The translations under genes and the position numbers were made by a program. Shown one piece after another: positions 27,308 to 36,178 of a stretch of DNA of 64,000 nucleotides (within the stretch, counting starts at the first letter, position 1; each line of letters begins with the position of its first letter). Origin of the DNA: Streptomyces sp. A 4/2 (lineage in GTDB: Bacteria; Actinomycetota; Actinomycetes; Streptomycetales; Streptomycetaceae); assembly GCF_940670765.1 (NCBI RefSeq), contig NZ_CALNVW010000028.1:1-64000 (forward strand), in the 5' to 3' direction. The notes below the pieces were generated by a model, which made no database searches, had not been told where the DNA came from, and worked only from the letters and a program-made list of their open reading frames with translations.

Positions 27308-28540
27308 TCAGCAGGCAGGCCGGTAGCGGCCGGTGAAGCGCGCGAGTTTCAGACCGAGGTGCAGGCAGAGACGCTCGTTGCCGTCCTTGAGGTTGGCGCC
27401 TGCCAAGTGTTCGAAACGCTGAATCCGGTAGTACAGCGACGTACGGTGCAGCATCAGGTGTTTTGAGGTCGCGAGTGCGTTCCCGGAGAGATCCAGATAG
27501 GTCTCCAGCGTCTGGAGCAGAGGCAGCGCCTCCGGATCGGCGAAAAGCCGCTCCAGCCCGGGATGAAGCACGAGGTCGCCGAGGTCTTGACTGAACAGCT
27601 GCGCGAGTACCCGGTAGATGCCGAGCTGGGACCATCGGGCAATCCGGCTGACGTCCGGCATGGAGGCAGCCATGCGAGCGGCTTGGTCGGCCTCCAGGTA
27701 GGAGTCCCGCGCCTGTGTCAACTCCGACCGTGGCTGCCCGACACCGATCACAGATGACGACACGTGATCGAGTCCGGACATCGCGGTCTGCAGAGCATGG
27801 TCGAGATGGGACACACAGCGGTCCACCGTCGCCTCATCCACCTCCTCCTCCGTGCCGAGGAGAAGTAATCCGTCGCTGTAGGAGACAAGGTGGACGGAGT
27901 GTCGCGCGGGCAGTCGGCGGCGGGTGTCGACGAGTGCGTGTTCGAGAGCGAGTCGCACCTGGGCATCCGGTTCGGCGTCGGGGGTGAGTACCGGCCGGGC
28001 CACCATTACGACGACACCGAGGGAGGGGTCGAAGTGCCTGCCGTCGATGAGGGTGCGAGCCGCACGGGGCCGGACATCGCCGCCGCAGAGCAGCAGGTTC
28101 CTGATCGCCTCCGTCTCCCGGTTCTGTGCGAGCTCGCCGGCCAGCACCTCTCGGTACAGCGCCAGGGCGAAGCCCTGGGCGGCGGTCTCGGTCAGTGCGA
28201 TCTGGTCCGAGCTCATCGACTCGTCGGCATCGATGAGCCACAGATACCCCAGGAGAAGGTCGTGGTGGCGGATCGGTACGCATATCCGCGGCAGCATGCC
28301 GAGCGCGACGTTACGGGGGACGCGGACCGGGTGTCGCGCCTTGGGCAGCTCGAACTGCCGTAGCCACGCCAGCACTTCGGCCGATACGCGGCGCTGGAGA
28401 ATAGAAACATGGCGAACCACGTCGGGCAGCTCGCTGTGCGGGCTGTAGACCACCAGCCGCTGTCTGCGGTCCTCGACGGTCGCGGGGCGTGACAGCTCGG
28501 TCGCCACTGAGTCGACGAGGTGCTGGAGCTCCGGGTGCAT
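27308..28540 (-). CDS. PucR/CdaR-type transcriptional regulator with a TTA codon
   Basis: A 410-residue regulator. The C-terminus carries the PucR-type helix-turn-helix (LETYLDLSGNALATSKHL, then LHRTSLYYRIQRFEHLAG, ~residues 345-395). The middle shows a CdaR GGDEF-like segment (SSSVIGVGQPRSELTQAR, then SYLEADQAARMA), and the N-terminal half is a GAF-like sensor. Such proteins usually activate catabolic genes. Base positions 27868-27866 read TTA in frame (SDG-Leu-LLL), so translation would need the bldA leucyl-tRNA. The ATG at 28540 has GGAGG 6 bases upstream. It is divergent from the four-peptidase operon, its most likely target. Confidence 0.87.
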   Translation of the reverse strand: MHPELQHLVDSVATELSRPATVEDRRQRLVVYSPHSELPDVVRHVSILQRRVSAEVLAWLRQFELPKARHPVRVPRNVALGMLPRICVPIRHHDLLLGYLWLIDADESMSSDQIALTETAAQGFALALYREVLAGELAQNRETEAIRNLLLCGGDVRPRAARTLIDGRHFDPSLGVVVMVARPVLTPDAEPDAQVRLALEHALVDTRRRLPARHSVHLVSYSDGLLLLGTEEEVDEATVDRCVSHLDHALQTAMSGLDHVSSSVIGVGQPRSELTQARDSYLEADQAARMAASMPDVSRIARWSQLGIYRVLAQLFSQDLGDLVLHPGLERLFADPEALPLLQTLETYLDLSGNALATSKHLMLHRTSLYYRIQRFEHLAGANLKDGNERLCLHLGLKLARFTGRYRPAC

Positions 28541-28989
28541 GGAATACCTCCGGGCGGTGCAGCCCGTTGCTGGTCCGGGCACGCTCGATGTCACGGGCGT
28601 GGCAAAGCTTCCTACGCTTGTCGAAACCTCCCGGTCGATGGTGATCGTCATCGTGTGCATGACAGATAGTGAGGCCGGAGGACGAACCGGGGCAACTGAT
28701 GGACAGTGGCGGATTTCCCCCATGACGCAAACCCGACACGGTGATCGGCCGGAGGTCGGGACCCGGCACATCCACTGCGGGAGCGGTGGTTGCGCCCGCC
28801 CCGCCGTCGCATCCGTCGGTCCACCTCGACGAGCCGCAGGGCCGACCGGACAGGTTCTGACCCTGGGGCCGGCCGCTCCGCGGGAAGCGCTGGTCGTGGG
28901 CCGTACGAGGTGAGTTCACTGGTCTGGACCACCGATAGTTATCCACAGCTCTGGCTGAGGCGGCTCGGCAGCGCGTACGGTTCCGAGGC
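28541..28989. other. Divergent control region between PucR and the peptidase operon
   Basis: 449 bases without a credible gene; it should hold both promoters. A perfect DnaA-box nonamer TTATCCACA is at 28939-28947, 42 bases before the M55 start. It is solitary, so it is not evidence of an origin. No clear palindromic operator was recognised. Confidence 0.5.
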
Positions 28990-29823
28990 ATGAAGATCCT
29001 CATCAGCGCCGACATGGAGGGCGCGACCGGTGTGACCTGGCCCGGCGACGTACTCCCGGGCTCCGCGCAGTGGGAGCGCTGCCGCTCCCTGTTCACGTCC
29101 GATGTGAACGCGGCAGCTCTCGGCTTCTTCGACGGGGGCGCCGACGAGGTGCTCGTCAACGAAGCCCACTGGTCCATGCGCAATCTGCTCATCGAGCAGC
29201 TCGACGAGCGGGTCGAGATGCTCACCGGCCGTCACAAATCACTGTCCATGGTCGAGGGCGTCCAGCACGGCGACGTGGACGGCATCGCCTTCATCGGCTA
29301 TCACACGGGTGCAGGCATGGAGGGTGTGCTCGCGCACACCTACCTCGCCAACTCGATCACCGGTGTCTGGCTCAACGGCGTACGGGCGAGCGAGGGCCTG
29401 CTGAACGCCCATGTCGTCGCGGAGTACGGCGTGCCGGTGGTCCTCGTCACCGGGGACGATCTGGCCTGCGAGGACGCGCTGGGTTACGCGCCACAGGCCC
29501 GCAAGGTCGCCGTGAAGGACCATGTCTCGCGGTACGCGGCCGTCTGCCGCACCCCGGCCCGTACGGCCGCGGACATCCGGAGCGCCGCCGCGGACGCCGC
29601 CGCGCTCGCCGTGCGCTACGAACCGGTGAGCGGTGACTCCTTCACGGTCGAGCTGGAGTTCGACGCGGAGCACCTGACCGGCGCCGCGACCGTCGTCCCG
29701 GGTGTCCGACGGACGGGCGAGCGGCGCGTCGCGTACACCAGCGGGACGATGTACGAAGGCATTCGGACCTTCAAGGCGGTCACGACGATCGTCTCGTCCG
29801 CAGTGGAGGAACAGTATGGCTGA
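28990..29823 (+). CDS. M55 family D-aminopeptidase (DppA-like)
   Basis: A 277-residue zinc peptidase of the DppA family, which releases N-terminal D-amino acids such as D-Ala from short peptides. The metal and catalytic residues fit: SADMEG with Asp8 and Glu10, NEAHW with His60, GYHTGAG with His105, LAHTY with His116 (the probable general catalytic residue) and ASEG with Glu135. No signal peptide is present, so it acts in the cytoplasm on imported peptides. It is the first gene of a compact operon; its 3' end overlaps the M20 gene by 8 bases. D-Ala-containing peptidoglycan fragments are a plausible substrate, inferred together with the S66 enzyme downstream. Confidence 0.92.
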   Translation: MKILISADMEGATGVTWPGDVLPGSAQWERCRSLFTSDVNAAALGFFDGGADEVLVNEAHWSMRNLLIEQLDERVEMLTGRHKSLSMVEGVQHGDVDGIAFIGYHTGAGMEGVLAHTYLANSITGVWLNGVRASEGLLNAHVVAEYGVPVVLVTGDDLACEDALGYAPQARKVAVKDHVSRYAAVCRTPARTAADIRSAAADAAALAVRYEPVSGDSFTVELEFDAEHLTGAATVVPGVRRTGERRVAYTSGTMYEGIRTFKAVTTIVSSAVEEQYG

Positions 29824-31192
29824 CGTGACCTCACCGGAGACGGCGTCGCCCGGCGCGGCAGCGCCGGACCCGGCGGCCCCGGACGGCGTGGCGCTCGACG
29901 AGGTGGTGCGCTTCACCTCGGAGCTGATCCGTATCGACACCACCAACCGCGGCGGCGGGGACTGCCGGGAGCGGCCCGCCGCGGAGTACGTCGCCGAGCG
30001 GCTGGCCGACGCGGGTATCGAGCCGACCCTCCTGGAACGTACCCCCGGGCGGACCAACGTGGTGGCGCGGATCGAGGGCACCGATCCGTCGGCCGACGCG
30101 CTGCTGGTCCACGGGCATCTCGACGTCGTACCGGCCGAGCCCGACGACTGGACCGTGCACCCGTTCTCCGGCGAGGTCCGCGACGGTGTCGTGTGGGGCC
30201 GTGGCGCGGTCGACATGAAGAACATGGACGCGATGGTCCTCGCGGTCGTCCGTGGCTGGGCCAGGGAGGGCGTGCGCCCCCGCCGGGACATCGTCATCGC
30301 GTACACCGCGGACGAGGAGGCGAGCGCCGTCGACGGCTCGGGCTTCCTGGCAGACCACCATCCCGGGCTCTTCGCGGGCTGCACGGAAGGCATCAGCGAG
30401 TCCGGGGCCTTCACCTTCCACGCCGGGCACGACCTGCCGATCTACCCCATCGCGGCGGGGGAGCGGGGCACGGCCTGGCTGAAGCTCACGGCACACGGCA
30501 AGGCCGGACACGGCTCCAAGGTCAACCGGGACAACGCGGTGAGCCGGCTCGCCGCCGCCATCGCCAGGATCGGCGAGCACCAGTGGCCGGTCCGGCTCAC
30601 CCCGACCGTGCGTGCCGCGCTCACCGAGATCGCCGCCCTGCACGGCATCGACACGGACACCACCGCACCGGACTTCGACGTGGACGCGCTGCTCGCGAAG
30701 CTCGGCCCGGCGGCAGCCCTGGTGGAGGCGACCGTCCGCAACAGCACCAATCCGACGATGCTGGAAGCGGGTTACAAGGTCAATGTGATCCCGGGGCATG
30801 CCACGGCGTACGTCGACGGGCGGATGCTGCCCGGCGCCGAGGAGGAGTTCCGAGAGACACTCGACCGGCTCACCGGGCCGGACGTCGACTGGGAGTTCGA
30901 CCACGGCGAGGTGGCGCTCCAGGCGCCGGTCGACTCGCCGACGTACGCGAAACTGCGTGCGGCGGTGGAGCGCTTCGCACCCGAGGGGCACGTGGTCCCG
31001 TACTGCATGTCGGGCGGCACGGACGCCAAGCAGTTCTCCCGCCTCGGGATCACCGGCTACGGCTTCTCGCCGCTGAAACTGCCACCCGGCTTCGACTACC
31101 AGGCCCTGTTCCACGGGGTCGACGAACGGGTACCGGTGGACGCACTGCACTTCGGCGTCCGGGTACTCGATCACTATCTGCGTACTGCATAG
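29816..31192 (+). CDS. M20/M25/M40 family zinc peptidase
   Basis: A 458-residue di-zinc amidohydrolase/peptidase. Conserved metal-site segments are VHGHLDVVPA, GRGAVDMKNMDAM, YTADEEAS and the C-terminal GGTDAKQFSRLG. The dimerisation (lid) domain lies in the middle, starting around LKLTAHGKAGHGS. Members cleave dipeptides or N-acyl amino acids. The start ATG at 29816 lies inside the end of the M55 gene, with GGAGGA upstream, indicating coupling. Cytoplasmic; it probably completes hydrolysis of peptides opened by the neighbouring enzymes. Confidence 0.92.
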   Translation: MADVTSPETASPGAAAPDPAAPDGVALDEVVRFTSELIRIDTTNRGGGDCRERPAAEYVAERLADAGIEPTLLERTPGRTNVVARIEGTDPSADALLVHGHLDVVPAEPDDWTVHPFSGEVRDGVVWGRGAVDMKNMDAMVLAVVRGWAREGVRPRRDIVIAYTADEEASAVDGSGFLADHHPGLFAGCTEGISESGAFTFHAGHDLPIYPIAAGERGTAWLKLTAHGKAGHGSKVNRDNAVSRLAAAIARIGEHQWPVRLTPTVRAALTEIAALHGIDTDTTAPDFDVDALLAKLGPAAALVEATVRNSTNPTMLEAGYKVNVIPGHATAYVDGRMLPGAEEEFRETLDRLTGPDVDWEFDHGEVALQAPVDSPTYAKLRAAVERFAPEGHVVPYCMSGGTDAKQFSRLGITGYGFSPLKLPPGFDYQALFHGVDERVPVDALHFGVRVLDHYLRTA

Positions 31193-31205
31193 GGGAGTGG
31201 GGGAC

Positions 31206-33194
31206 ATGGCACCCATCGGGGCCTACGGCACCTGGCCTTCGCCGATCGACGCCGCACTCGCGGCCTCGCGCGACGGCCGGCCGGATCACATCGGAACGGT
31301 CGGCGAGGAAGTGTGGTGGACGGCGCCGCGCCCGGCCGAGGCCGGGCGGCGCGCGCTGGTGCGCCGGCGCGCGGACGGCAGCGAGGAGTCCGTACTGCCC
31401 GCGCCGTGGAACGTGCGCAGCAGGGTCATCGAGTACGGCGGACAGCCGTGGGCCGGCACGGTGCGCGCCGACGGCCGCCCGCTCGTGGTCTTCGTGCACT
31501 TCGCGGACCAGCGGCTCTACGCCTACGAACCGGACGACCCGCAGGGCGCCGCGCCGAGGCCGCTCACCCCTGTCTCCCCGCTGGGCGGCGGGCTCCGCTG
31601 GGTGGACCCGACGGTCCACCAGGACCGGGGTGAAGTCTGGTGCGTGCTGGAGGAGTTCACCGGCGGGTCGCCGACCGACGTGCGCCGGGTGATCGCCGCG
31701 GTACCGCTGGACGGCTCGGCCGCCGACGACCGCTCCGCGGTACGCGAACTCACCGACGGCCGGCACCGCTTCGTCACCGGCGCGCGGCTCTCGCCGGACG
31801 GGCGGCGGGCGGCCTGGATCGGCTGGGACCACCCGCGGATGCCGTGGGACGGCACCGACGTCATGCTCGCGGACGTCACCGACGACGGATCCTTCACGGC
31901 CGCGCGGCACCTCGCCGGGGGACCCGACGAGTCCGTCGCGCAGGTCGACTGGGCCGCGGACGGAGCGCTGTTGTTCGCCTCCGACCGCACCGGCTGGTGG
32001 AACCTCTACCGGGGGGACCCGCACCGCGGCGCGGTCGCGCTCTGCGCCCGCGAGGAGGAGTTCGGCGGGCCGCTCTGGAAGGTCGGCCAGAAGTGGTTCG
32101 AGCCGCTCGATGACGGCCTGATCGCCGTCGTCCACGGCAAGGGCTCGACGGCGCTCGGCGTACTCGACCCCGAGACCGGCGAACTCGTCGACGCGGCGGG
32201 CCCCTGGACCGAGTGGGCCTCGACCCTGTCCGCGTACGGCAGCCGGGTCGTCGGCCTGGCGGCAGGCCCGCGCAGCGCGTTCGAGATCGTCGAACTCGAC
32301 ACCCGGACCGGCCACACCCGGGTCATCGGCTCCCCGCACGAGGACGCGGTGGACCCGGCGTACTACCCGGATCCTCAGGCCCGGACGTTCACCGGGCCCG
32401 GCGGGCGCGAGATCCACGCCCATGTCTACCCGCCGCACAGCCCGGACCGCAGTGCCCCCGGCACCGAACTGCCGCCCTACGTGGTGTGGGCGCACGGCGG
32501 ACCCACCAGCCACACCCCGCTCGTACTCGACCTGGAGATCGCCTACTTCACCTCGCGCGGCATCGGCGTCGCCGACGTCAACTACGGGGGATCGACCGGG
32601 TACGGCCGGGAGTACCGCAACCGGCTGCGCGAACAGTGGGGTGTCGTCGACGTCGAGGACTGCGCGGCCGTCGCCGAGGCACTCGCCGCCGAGGGCACCG
32701 CCGACCGGGCCCGCCTCGCGATCCGCGGCGGCAGCGCCGGCGGCTGGACCTCGGCCGCCTCGCTGGCGTCCACCGATGTCTACGCCTGCGGCACCGTCAT
32801 CTACCCCATCCTGGATCTCACCGACTGGGCGTCGGAGGACGGCACCCACGACTTCGAGTCCCAGTACCTGGAAAGCCTCATCGGGCCGTTCGCGGAGGTC
32901 CCCGACCGCTACCGCGAGCGCTCGCCCGCGCAGCACGCGGACCGGGTCACCGCTCCGTTCCTGCTGCTCCAGGGGCTCGACGACGTCATCTGTCCGCCGG
33001 TGCAGTGCGAGCGTTTCCTCGCGCGGATGGCGGGCCGGGACGTGCCGCGCGCCTATCTCACCTTCGAGGGCGAGGGGCACGGATTCCGCCGGGCCGACAC
33101 CATGATCCGGGCGCTGGAGGCGGAGTTCTCGCTGTACGCCCAGACCTTCGGCATCGACCGTCCGGACATCCCGGCCCTGGAGCTGGACAAGTGA
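31206..33194 (+). CDS. S9 (prolyl oligopeptidase-type) serine peptidase
   Basis: A 662-residue two-domain peptidase: an N-terminal beta-propeller (~residues 30-390, for example YGGQPWAG and VDWAADGALLFASDRTGWW) and a C-terminal alpha/beta-hydrolase domain. The catalytic triad is visible as GGSAGGW with Ser510, LDDVICPP with Asp592/593 and GEGHGF with His625. The class resembles acylaminoacyl/dipeptidyl peptidases acting on short peptides. No signal peptide. ATG 31206 fits the upstream GGGGAG; a GTG nine bases earlier is possible. Its stop overlaps the next start in a GTGA. Confidence 0.92.
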   Translation: MAPIGAYGTWPSPIDAALAASRDGRPDHIGTVGEEVWWTAPRPAEAGRRALVRRRADGSEESVLPAPWNVRSRVIEYGGQPWAGTVRADGRPLVVFVHFADQRLYAYEPDDPQGAAPRPLTPVSPLGGGLRWVDPTVHQDRGEVWCVLEEFTGGSPTDVRRVIAAVPLDGSAADDRSAVRELTDGRHRFVTGARLSPDGRRAAWIGWDHPRMPWDGTDVMLADVTDDGSFTAARHLAGGPDESVAQVDWAADGALLFASDRTGWWNLYRGDPHRGAVALCAREEEFGGPLWKVGQKWFEPLDDGLIAVVHGKGSTALGVLDPETGELVDAAGPWTEWASTLSAYGSRVVGLAAGPRSAFEIVELDTRTGHTRVIGSPHEDAVDPAYYPDPQARTFTGPGGREIHAHVYPPHSPDRSAPGTELPPYVVWAHGGPTSHTPLVLDLEIAYFTSRGIGVADVNYGGSTGYGREYRNRLREQWGVVDVEDCAAVAEALAAEGTADRARLAIRGGSAGGWTSAASLASTDVYACGTVIYPILDLTDWASEDGTHDFESQYLESLIGPFAEVPDRYRERSPAQHADRVTAPFLLLQGLDDVICPPVQCERFLARMAGRDVPRAYLTFEGEGHGFRRADTMIRALEAEFSLYAQTFGIDRPDIPALELDK

Positions 33195-34123
33195 CTCTCC
33201 TGCCGCTGTCCCGGGCCGCGCGGCTGCGGCCCGGGGCCAGGGTCGCCGTCGTGTCTCCCAGTGGACCGGTGCCCGGGGACCGCCTCGCGGTGGGCCTCGA
33301 CATCCTCCGGAGCTGGGACCTGGACCCGGTCGTGATGCCTCATGTACTCGACAGGCACCCGCGGTTCACCTATCTCGCGGGTACCGACGAGGCGCGCGCC
33401 CGTGATCTCCAGGACGCCTGGTGCGACCCGTCGTACTCCGCCGTCCTGTGCGCGCGTGGGGGATACGGCGTGCAGCGCATGGTCGACCTGCTCGACTGGC
33501 AGGCGATACGCGCGGCCGGACCCAAGGTGTTCGTCGGCTTCAGCGATGTGACGGCGCTGCACGAGGCGTTCGCCGTACGGGCGGGTTTTTCCACGCTGCA
33601 CGGACCGATGACCGCGGCGCTCTCCTCCTTCGAGGACGCGCACACCCAGGAGTCCCTGCGGGCCACGCTCTTCGAGCCCGAGTCGGTGCGCACACTCGGG
33701 CTCGGCACCGCCCGCACCCTGCTGCCCGGCAGGGCGGCCGGGATCACCGTCGGCGGGTGCGTCTCGCTGCTCGCCGCGGATCTCGGCACTCCCCGGGCCC
33801 GTACGTCGGTGCGCGGCGGGCTGCTGCTCATCGAGGACATCGGGGAGGAGGCGTACCGGCTCGACCGCATCCTCACCCAACTGATCCGCTCCGGCTGGCT
33901 GGACGGTGTCGCGGGGATCGCCCTCGGCTCCTGGGTCGACTGCGGTCCGTACGACGACGTGCGGGCGGTGCTGCTCGACCGGCTCGGCGGACTGGGTGTG
34001 CCGGTCGTCGAGGAACTGGGCTTCGGACACTGCACCGCGGCGGAGACCATTCCGCTCGGTGTCCCGGCGGTGCTCGACGCCGACGCGGGCACCCTCACGC
34101 TGGAGGTTCCGGCCCTGACCTGA
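33191..34123 (+). CDS. S66 family LD-carboxypeptidase (muropeptide carboxypeptidase)
   Basis: A 310-residue cytoplasmic serine peptidase. Family landmarks are VSPSGP near residue 21, nucleophile Ser118 in GFSDVTALH, Glu215 in LLLIEDIGEEAYRLDR, and His280 in GFGHCTAAETIPLG. These enzymes cut the L-to-D bond to remove the terminal D-Ala of peptidoglycan tetrapeptides, or act on microcin-like peptides (MccF relatives). The GTG start overlaps the S9 stop by 4 bases, closing the M55-M20-S9-S66 operon. The presence of both D-Ala-directed classes argues for recycling wall-derived or D-amino-acid-containing peptides. Confidence 0.92.
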   Translation: MTLLPLSRAARLRPGARVAVVSPSGPVPGDRLAVGLDILRSWDLDPVVMPHVLDRHPRFTYLAGTDEARARDLQDAWCDPSYSAVLCARGGYGVQRMVDLLDWQAIRAAGPKVFVGFSDVTALHEAFAVRAGFSTLHGPMTAALSSFEDAHTQESLRATLFEPESVRTLGLGTARTLLPGRAAGITVGGCVSLLAADLGTPRARTSVRGGLLLIEDIGEEAYRLDRILTQLIRSGWLDGVAGIALGSWVDCGPYDDVRAVLLDRLGGLGVPVVEELGFGHCTAAETIPLGVPAVLDADAGTLTLEVPALT

Positions 34124-34285
34124 GCCGCCCTGATCGGAACCGCCCTCGACTGGAGCCGCCCCGACCTGAGCCGCCCCGACCGGACCGCTCTCACCCGTAC
34201 GGCCCGCTCCAGCCGCCCCCGGTCTCCGGATCCGACCATCCTGGTACCGGAGGCGGTGCCCCGTACCCGAGGAGAAGAGCAGGTC

Positions 34286-34537
34286 ATGAGCCCCAGGGAT
34301 GCAGAGAGGCGCGACAGGAGCGACAGGAGCGGTCTCAGCGGCTGGTTCACACCGGGCCGGATCGCCTGGCTCGTGGTGGTGGCCCTGGCGCTCGTCCTCA
34401 TCTTCGAGAACACCCAGCGGGTGACGATCCGGCTGCTGGTCCCCGAGGTCACCATGCGGCTCTGGGCGGCGCTGCTGGGGATGTTCGTGGTCGGCGCGCT
34501 CTGCGGCGGCTACTTCTTCAGACGGCGCAACCGATGA
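34286..34537 (+). CDS. LapA-like (DUF1049) small membrane protein
   Basis: An 83-residue protein with two hydrophobic segments (IAWLVVVALALVLIF and LWAALLGMFVVGALCGGYFF) separated by ENTQRVTIRLLVPEVTM, a pattern typical of LapA/DUF1049 proteins. A charged N-terminus and RRRNR tail flank them. ATG 34286 is preceded by GAGGAGAAG. The 160 bases upstream hold several imperfect copies of GAGCCGCCCCGACC and no gene. Its role in the cell envelope is not established for actinobacteria. Confidence 0.75.
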   Translation: MSPRDAERRDRSDRSGLSGWFTPGRIAWLVVVALALVLIFENTQRVTIRLLVPEVTMRLWAALLGMFVVGALCGGYFFRRRNR

Positions 34538-34587
34538 GGATCCCCACCGGCCCTTACCTGCCGCAGCTGCCCGGTTAATCTGGCGCG

Positions 34588-35139
34588 ATGTCCGAGACAA
34601 CCACATATCTCGCCGAGGGCGCCCGCGTGGGCATACGCCTCTTCTCCTACGAGGACGCCGAGGAGTTCACCGGGCTGGCACGGGAGAGCCGGAGCCTGCA
34701 TCACCCCTGGCTCTTCCCGCCCGAGGACACCGAGGGCTTCCTGCTGTACGCCCGCCGGCTGATCGAGGACCCGGCGAAGGCCGGATTCCTGGTGTGCGCA
34801 CGCGAGGGCGACCCGGCGGGCCGCATCGCCGGATTCATCAACATCAACAACATCGTCGAGGGCGCCTTCCTGAGCGGGACACTCGGCTACGGAGCCTTCG
34901 CGCACGCGGCGGGCCGCGGACTGATGGCGGAGGGGCTCGCGTTGGTGACGCGGTACGCGTTCGGGCCGCTCGGGCTGCACCGCCTGGAGGCCAACATCCA
35001 GCCCGCGAACGAGGGTTCGCTCGCGCTGGTACGCCGGGCCGGATTCCGGCTGGAGGGGTACTCGCCGGACTTCCTCCTCATCGACGGGGCCTGGCGCGAC
35101 CACCAACGCTGGGCGATCACAGCCGAGTTGGTCCGCTGA
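34588..35139 (+). CDS. RimJ/RimL-type GNAT acetyltransferase
   Basis: A 183-residue GNAT of the RimJ/RimL branch. It has an N-terminal VGIRLFSYEDAEEFTGLARES, the strand GRIAGFININNIV, the acetyl-CoA loop AAGRGLMAEGLALVTRYAF and HRLEANIQPANEGSLALVRR, ending with GFRLEGYSPDFLLIDGAWRD. Relatives acetylate N-terminal amines of ribosomal proteins or small molecules; the substrate is unknown. The gene starts 50 bases after the LapA-like gene. Confidence 0.88.
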   Translation: MSETTTYLAEGARVGIRLFSYEDAEEFTGLARESRSLHHPWLFPPEDTEGFLLYARRLIEDPAKAGFLVCAREGDPAGRIAGFININNIVEGAFLSGTLGYGAFAHAAGRGLMAEGLALVTRYAFGPLGLHRLEANIQPANEGSLALVRRAGFRLEGYSPDFLLIDGAWRDHQRWAITAELVR

Positions 35140-35223
35140 GGCGACAGCATCCGGATTTGTGTGCGAGCCCCCGGTGCTGGTAGATCATCAGGCTTGACCG
35201 ATCTGCCTGTGGGGGGCCGTTAC

Positions 35224-35565
35224 ATGACGCAGAGACCGCCTGTATCCGGGGAACACTCGGGCGCGGCCGAGGGGGAACCCGTGCTGCCCGACGAGGTGTG
35301 GGTGCAGTTCGAGCAGGACAGCGAGCGTGCGATAAGGGCCACAGCGCCCAAGGAACCGTCGGCGCGGGCGCGGATGGTGACCGAGCGGCTGCGGCAGCAG
35401 GACGCTGCGGGCATCCGTCCCGCCGGATGGCGGGCCGACCCCGGACCGCAGCGACCGCGGAGAGCGCCGCGCAAACGGCGTCGCCTCCTCGGCCTGCTCG
35501 GAGTGCTGGTGGCGGTGGGGGTCGTACTCGTACTGCTGAACCCGCAGGGCGTCCTGCACGGGTGA
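35224..35565 (+). CDS. Hypothetical single-pass membrane protein
   Basis: 113 residues with a hydrophilic, charged N-terminal part (PDEVWVQFEQDSERAIR), a basic stretch PRRAPRKRRR and one C-terminal transmembrane helix LLGLLGVLVAVGVVLVLL, leaving a short outer tail. No known domain is recognised; the architecture suggests a tail-anchored protein with its N-terminus in the cytoplasm. ATG 35224 is chosen because the conserved-looking sequence begins there. It is convergent with the DUF6204 gene. Confidence 0.65.
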   Translation: MTQRPPVSGEHSGAAEGEPVLPDEVWVQFEQDSERAIRATAPKEPSARARMVTERLRQQDAAGIRPAGWRADPGPQRPRRAPRKRRRLLGLLGVLVAVGVVLVLLNPQGVLHG

Positions 35566-35634
35566 CCGATGTGGGGTCGCCCCGGTGAGGTCGGCAGCCG
35601 GGGGAGCGGCGGCCCGCGCGCGGCGCCGGGCCGC

Positions 35635-35970
35635 TCAGCGCCCCTTGCGGTTGATCTTCATGGTGTCCATGTCCGTGACGGTCGAGCGCAACGGGCCGAA
35701 GCCGTGGCCGAGTTCCTTCAGCGCGGTCTCGGCCCGGTCCTCGGCGATGACGCCCGCCATCTCCGCGCCGTCCGCCGCGTCCGAGACGACGACGTAGCGG
35801 TACGAGAAGTGGGTCAGCGCGCGGTCGTAGGTGAGCGTTCCCTGCTCGGTGAAGTGCATCTGCGCCAGCCCGTGGTCGTCGACCTCGGCGAGCAGCCGTG
35901 CGCGCGAGGCGTCCGTCAGCCCGTTCCAGGTACCCCGCACGATCACCCGGTAGGTGTGCTGCTCGGCCAT
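35635..35970 (-). CDS. DUF6204 family protein
   Basis: A 111-residue soluble protein with a ferredoxin-like alternation of strands and helices (YRVIVRGTWNGLTDASRARL, then FSYRYVVVSDAADGA, then AEDRAETALKELGHGFGPL). It ends in MDTMKINRKGR, characteristic of this Streptomyces family. No catalytic residues or cofactor motif are evident. The function is unknown. It stands alone between convergent and divergent neighbours. Confidence 0.7.
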   Translation of the reverse strand: MAEQHTYRVIVRGTWNGLTDASRARLLAEVDDHGLAQMHFTEQGTLTYDRALTHFSYRYVVVSDAADGAEMAGVIAEDRAETALKELGHGFGPLRSTVTDMDTMKINRKGR

Positions 35971-36178
35971 CTCGTCCGTCCTCTTTCTCGGTGTACGCCG
36001 TACCGCCGCAGCGTACGGGGCGGGACCGGAGCACTGCCAGCAGGTTTACGCGCCCCCGGCCCGCTTTCGGTCACCTCAAAACTGACCCCGGGAACCCCTG
36101 GTCAGACCCGGGCCATCGGTGTTCCATGGTCATTACGGGTGCCGGCCGGACGGCGCCCCGCGAGCGAGTGAGGTTCCC

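Noticed and set aside
28539..28913. Small plus-strand gene in the PucR/M55 gap
   Set aside because: It overlaps the PucR start and control region, has no ribosome-binding site and no recognisable domain.
28939..28947. Replication origin
   Set aside because: Only one DnaA box, and no dnaA/dnaN genes or box cluster nearby.
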